Both the position numbers and the translations under genes were made by a program. The notes under the pieces were generated by a model, which ran no database searches, had not been told where the DNA came from, and worked only from the letters and a program-made list of their open reading frames with translations. A DNA stretch of 64,000 bases. It comes from Prevotella sp. (GTDB taxonomy: Bacteria > Bacteroidota > Bacteroidia > Bacteroidales > Bacteroidaceae). Shown piece after piece: positions 61,512 through 64,000 of the stretch (position 1 is the stretch's first letter; each line of letters starts with the position of its first letter). Where the stretch lies: positions 25,526 to 89,525 of the forward strand of contig JAFUUL010000087.1 in the NCBI GenBank assembly GCA_017483805.1, written 5' to 3'.

Positions 61512-63647
61512 CTATACCTTCATCGTGAGGGATATGCGGTGGCGGCGATGGTCTATCTCCAGCACCTTCACCGTCACGTGCTGATGCAGGCGGACCACGT
61601 CGGTGGGGTGGGCTATGCGCCGGTTGGCCATCTGCGAGATGTGCACCAGTCCGTCCTGATGGACGCCCACGTCGACGAAGGCACCGAAGTTGGTGATGTT
61701 GGTCACGATGCCGGGCAGCACCATGCCCTCCTCCAGGTCGTCGATGGTCTGCACGCGGCTGTCGAACTCAAACTCCTCCAACTGCTCGCGCGGGTCGCGC
61801 CCGGGCTTCTCCAGTTCGCGCATGATGTCGGTCAGGGTGGGCAGCCCCACTTCGGCCGTGGCATACCTCTTTATCTCTATGCGCGAGCGAATGTCGCGCT
61901 GGTCGATGAGCGTCTGCACGGTGCACTGCTGGTCGCGGGCCATCTGCTCCACGATGGCGTAACTCTCGGGATGCACGGCACTGTTGTCCAGCGGATTCTT
62001 GGCTCCCGGAATGCGCAGGAAGCCTGCACACTGCTGATAGGCCGATGGGCCCAGCCGCGGCACCTTCTTCAACTGATCGCGCGAGGTGAAGGCACCATGC
62101 TCGCGCCGGTAGTCCACTATGTTCTTGGCCAGCGTGGGGCCCAGCCCGCTGACGTACTGCAGCAGGTGGCTGGAGGCCGTGTTCAGGTTGACGCCCACCT
62201 GGTTGACGCAACTCTCCACCGTCTGGTCCAGTTGGTGCTTCAGGCGCGCCTGGTCCACGTCGTGCTGATACTGGCCCACGCCGATGCTCTTCGGGTCTAT
62301 CTTCACCAGTTCGGCCAGCGGGTCCATCAGTCGGCGGCCTATCGAGACGGCTCCACGCACGGTGACGTCCTCGTCGGGGAACTCTTCGCGGGCCACCTTC
62401 GATGCCGAATAGACCGAGGCGCCGTCTTCGCTGACCACGAATATCTGGGGCTTCTGACTGCCAAGAGCCTCCTCCACGAACTCCCGAGTCTCGCGGCTGG
62501 CGGTGCCGTTGCCTATGGCGATGGCCTCTATGTGGTACTGCTCCACCATCTGCTGCATGTGTATGGTGGCCTGCATGCGCTTGTTCACGGGCGGGTGGGG
62601 GAAGATGGCCTCGTGGTGCAGCAGGTTGCCCTGTGCGTCCAGGCATACCACCTTGCAGCCCGTGCGGAAGCCCGGGTCTACGCCCATCACGCGCTTCTGG
62701 CCCAGCGGGGCGCCCAGCAGCAACTGCCGCAGGTTTTCGGCAAACACGCGTATGGCCTCGGTGTCGGCCTGCTCCTTGCTCTGTGCGAAAAACTCGGTCT
62801 CTATCTGGGGCTTCAGCAGCCGCTTGTAGCCGTCCTCCACGGCCTCTGCCACCAGTCGGCCGCAGGGCGTCTGTCCGTAGACGTAGTGACGGTTCAGGCG
62901 GTCTACGCATTCCTGGTCGTCTATCGGGTCGATGCTCAGCCGCAGTATGCCCTCGGCCTCGCCTCGCCGCATGGCCAGTATACGGTGGCTCGAGCAGCGG
63001 CGCAGCGGCTCCTGCCAGTCGAAGTAGTCGCTGTACTTGGCGGCCTCGTCGGTGTCGGCCTTGGCCTTCACCACCTTCGACGTGATGATGGCCGTGCGTC
63101 GGAAGTAGCCCCTGATGCGCTGCCGGCTCTCCTCGTTCTCGCTGACGGTCTCGGCTATGATGTCCTGCGCCCCCTTCAGGGCCTGCTCGGCGGTCGCTAT
63201 GTCGCCCTTCAGGAAGGGGCGCGCTGCCTCCTCGGGGTCGCGGGTGCGCTGCTTCAGCAGTATCTGCGCCAGAGGCTCCAGCCCCTGCTCGCGGGCCACC
63301 TGTGCTCGTGTGCGTCGGCGCGGCTTGTAGGGCAGGTAGATGTCCTCCAGTTCGGTGGCGTCCCAGCAGTCGCTGATGCGCTTCTGCAGTTCGGGTGTCA
63401 TCTTGTCCTGCTCGGTGATGGTCTTCACGATGGTCTGCTTGCGCTTGTCGATGTCCTTCAGTCGTTCGTACTCGTCGTTGATGGCGGCTATCTGCACCTC
63501 GTCCAGTCCTCCGGTGCGCTCCTTGCGGTAGCGGGATATGAAGGGTATGGTGCAGCCCTCGTCCAGCAGCGATAGCGTGTTTCCTACTGCCTCAACCGCG
63601 AGATTGAGGTTGCTTGCAATCAGTTGTGTGATGATGTTCTTTTCCAT
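61512..63647 (-). CDS. tex: Tex-family RNA-binding transcription accessory protein
   Basis: Start at MEKNII (63647); 711 residues. Tex N-terminal helical part (DEVQIAAINDEYERLKDIDKRKQTI, in parts), YqgF/RNase H-like domain (VMGVDPGFRTGCKVV), helix-hairpin-helix repeats (ASSHLLQYVSGLGPTLAKNIV, in parts) and a C-terminal S1 domain (GIVTNITNFGAFVDVGVHQDG). Affects transcription and RNA handling. Its promoter lies in the first copy of a 43-bp direct repeat. Convergent with feoAB, 12 bp apart. Confidence 0.96.
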   Translation of the reverse strand: MEKNIITQLIASNLNLAVEAVGNTLSLLDEGCTIPFISRYRKERTGGLDEVQIAAINDEYERLKDIDKRKQTIVKTITEQDKMTPELQKRISDCWDATELEDIYLPYKPRRRTRAQVAREQGLEPLAQILLKQRTRDPEEAARPFLKGDIATAEQALKGAQDIIAETVSENEESRQRIRGYFRRTAIITSKVVKAKADTDEAAKYSDYFDWQEPLRRCSSHRILAMRRGEAEGILRLSIDPIDDQECVDRLNRHYVYGQTPCGRLVAEAVEDGYKRLLKPQIETEFFAQSKEQADTEAIRVFAENLRQLLLGAPLGQKRVMGVDPGFRTGCKVVCLDAQGNLLHHEAIFPHPPVNKRMQATIHMQQMVEQYHIEAIAIGNGTASRETREFVEEALGSQKPQIFVVSEDGASVYSASKVAREEFPDEDVTVRGAVSIGRRLMDPLAELVKIDPKSIGVGQYQHDVDQARLKHQLDQTVESCVNQVGVNLNTASSHLLQYVSGLGPTLAKNIVDYRREHGAFTSRDQLKKVPRLGPSAYQQCAGFLRIPGAKNPLDNSAVHPESYAIVEQMARDQQCTVQTLIDQRDIRSRIEIKRYATAEVGLPTLTDIMRELEKPGRDPREQLEEFEFDSRVQTIDDLEEGMVLPGIVTNITNFGAFVDVGVHQDGLVHISQMANRRIAHPTDVVRLHQHVTVKVLEIDHRRHRISLTMKV

Positions 63648-63656
63648 AATTGATGG

Positions 63657-63687
63657 CAAAATTACGAAAAGTCGAGAGCAAAACAAA
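63657..63687 (-). promoter_or_regulatory. Promoter of tex
   Basis: Minus strand: TTTG (63684-63687), 19 bp, TAATTTTG (63657-63664), 10 bp before the ATG. Confidence 0.65.
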
Positions 63688-63787
63688 AGAATTTATTCTT
63701 TTTTTTGCCGAGACGGAGTAATTTCGCGCTCACAGAGCGCAGAGTTACGAAAAGTCGAGAGCAAAACAAAAGAATTTATTCTTTTTT
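63662..63787. repeat. 43-bp direct repeat, two copies 83 bp apart
   Basis: Copies at 63662-63704 and 63745-63787 are identical: TTACGAAAAGTCGAGAGC..., ending in TTTATTC and a T-run. The first copy carries the tex -33 box and part of the -7 box; in the second the -7 box has changed to TAACTCTG. Confidence 0.88.
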
Positions 63788-63859
63788 GCATTTCGCATTT
63801 CTAAGAACAATGTACTACTATCAGTGTGATCGTTCTCATCAATCTCATCATGTTTATTG

Positions 63860-63891
63860 TTTAACGATTATTGTTTCAATAGTTCGTTAAA
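63860..63891. repeat. Inverted repeat
   Basis: TTTAACGATTATTG and CAATAG-T-TCGTTAAA pair over about 14 bp with one bulged T and a 3-base loop. Confidence 0.65.
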
Positions 63892-63961
63892 AAATCAATA
63901 TACGGCGTAACGGCTATGCCGCGCAGCCAAAGAGTTCTTTGAAAATGTGATTAACCCAAAT

Positions 63962-63999
63962 CGGTCGTTAGACTGAATTTTAGCCATTTCTAATGACCG
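63962..63999. repeat. Imperfect inverted repeat at the window edge
   Basis: CGGTCGTTAGA and TCTAATGACCG, 11-bp arms with one mismatch and a 16-base centre. May be the edge of a larger element that continues past the window. Confidence 0.55.
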
Positions 64000-64000
64000 C

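Larger units (their letters stand above)
63648..64000. other. Gene-free window end with repeats
   Basis: 353 bp without a plausible gene; the short plus-strand frames here merely translate the direct repeat. Contains the tex promoter, two copies of a 43-bp repeat, and two inverted repeats. TTCTTTGAAA-type sequence near 63935 recalls leader or promoter DNA upstream of some Bacteroidota genes, but the next gene is beyond the window. Confidence 0.6.

Noticed and set aside
61509-63575. 688-residue plus-strand frame
   Set aside because: Antisense shadow of tex.
63538-63890. Short plus-strand frames encoding VESKTKEFILF twice
   Set aside because: They are translations of the 43-bp direct repeat.

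Overview
The window is chromosomal DNA of a member of the Bacteroidota, most likely Prevotellaceae (Prevotella, Segatella or Xylanibacter). The evidence is the gene set: a complete Na+-translocating NQR operon, Porin_10-type porin, DUF4468, DUF4861, DUF5112/DUF5113-type kinase, GldB-like lipoprotein, fused ResB-CcsA, and fused FeoA-FeoB. The promoters agree: many genes are preceded by TTTG (or ATTG), exactly 20 bp, then TAnnTTTG, the sigma-70 signature of this phylum. Coding DNA is moderately GC-rich and densely packed, while intergenic DNA is AT-rich. I saw no rRNA, tRNA, prophage, insertion sequence with a transposase, or CRISPR array.

Layout. 1-4003: a membrane hybrid sensor kinase (cut by the window edge), its response regulator and a short membrane protein, all overlapping. 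4077-5572: threonylcarbamoyl-AMP synthase and a LysM glucosaminidase. 5558-8972: short HPPK-like protein and malic enzyme MaeB (minus), with a divergent TetR regulator. 8969-12169 (minus): DUF4468 protein, small membrane protein and porin. 12340-21028: CapD/WbpM-like nucleotide-sugar dehydratase, a DUF4861 protein, GldB-like lipoprotein, a DPP4-type peptidase and a GH105-DUF4861 enzyme. 21112-23653: glyA and galE (minus).

23654-24004 is a repeat-rich spacer holding a four-unit hairpin array and a 38-bp perfect inverted repeat. It is followed (minus) by a Ser/Thr kinase-FKBP fusion. 26087-32576 (minus) is a four-gene operon: outer-membrane porin, imelysin, di-heme oxidoreductase and ResB-CcsA. 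It is transcribed divergently from a hemerythrin-LuxR regulator, which converges on a second LuxR protein. 34380-34557 looks like a promoter-structured RNA-terminator unit without an ORF. Then come tamB (minus) and nqrABCDEF, closed by a second four-unit hairpin array that is the reverse complement of the first.

44922-48884: fur, purA, hisS and a CE12-like esterase in one tight cluster. 48997-50947: reverse rubrerythrin and a beta-helix lipoprotein whose start codon lies in a perfect hairpin. 50951-55711 (minus): pepD, uvrA, cdd. 55779-59022: small membrane protein, OmpH-like lipoprotein, nhaD, pfkA. 59094-63647: feoAB and convergent tex. The last 353 bp carry only direct and inverted repeats.

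Two themes recur. One is sodium bioenergetics (NQR pumps Na+, NhaD returns it). The other is iron, haem and oxygen or NO handling (imelysin/di-haem/CcsBA operon, hemerythrin regulator, Fur, rubrerythrin, FeoAB). The most novel-looking items are the iron/haem operon with its hemerythrin-LuxR neighbour, the orphan RNA unit at 34.4 kb, the paired hairpin arrays, and a palindromic element found inside two unrelated genes.
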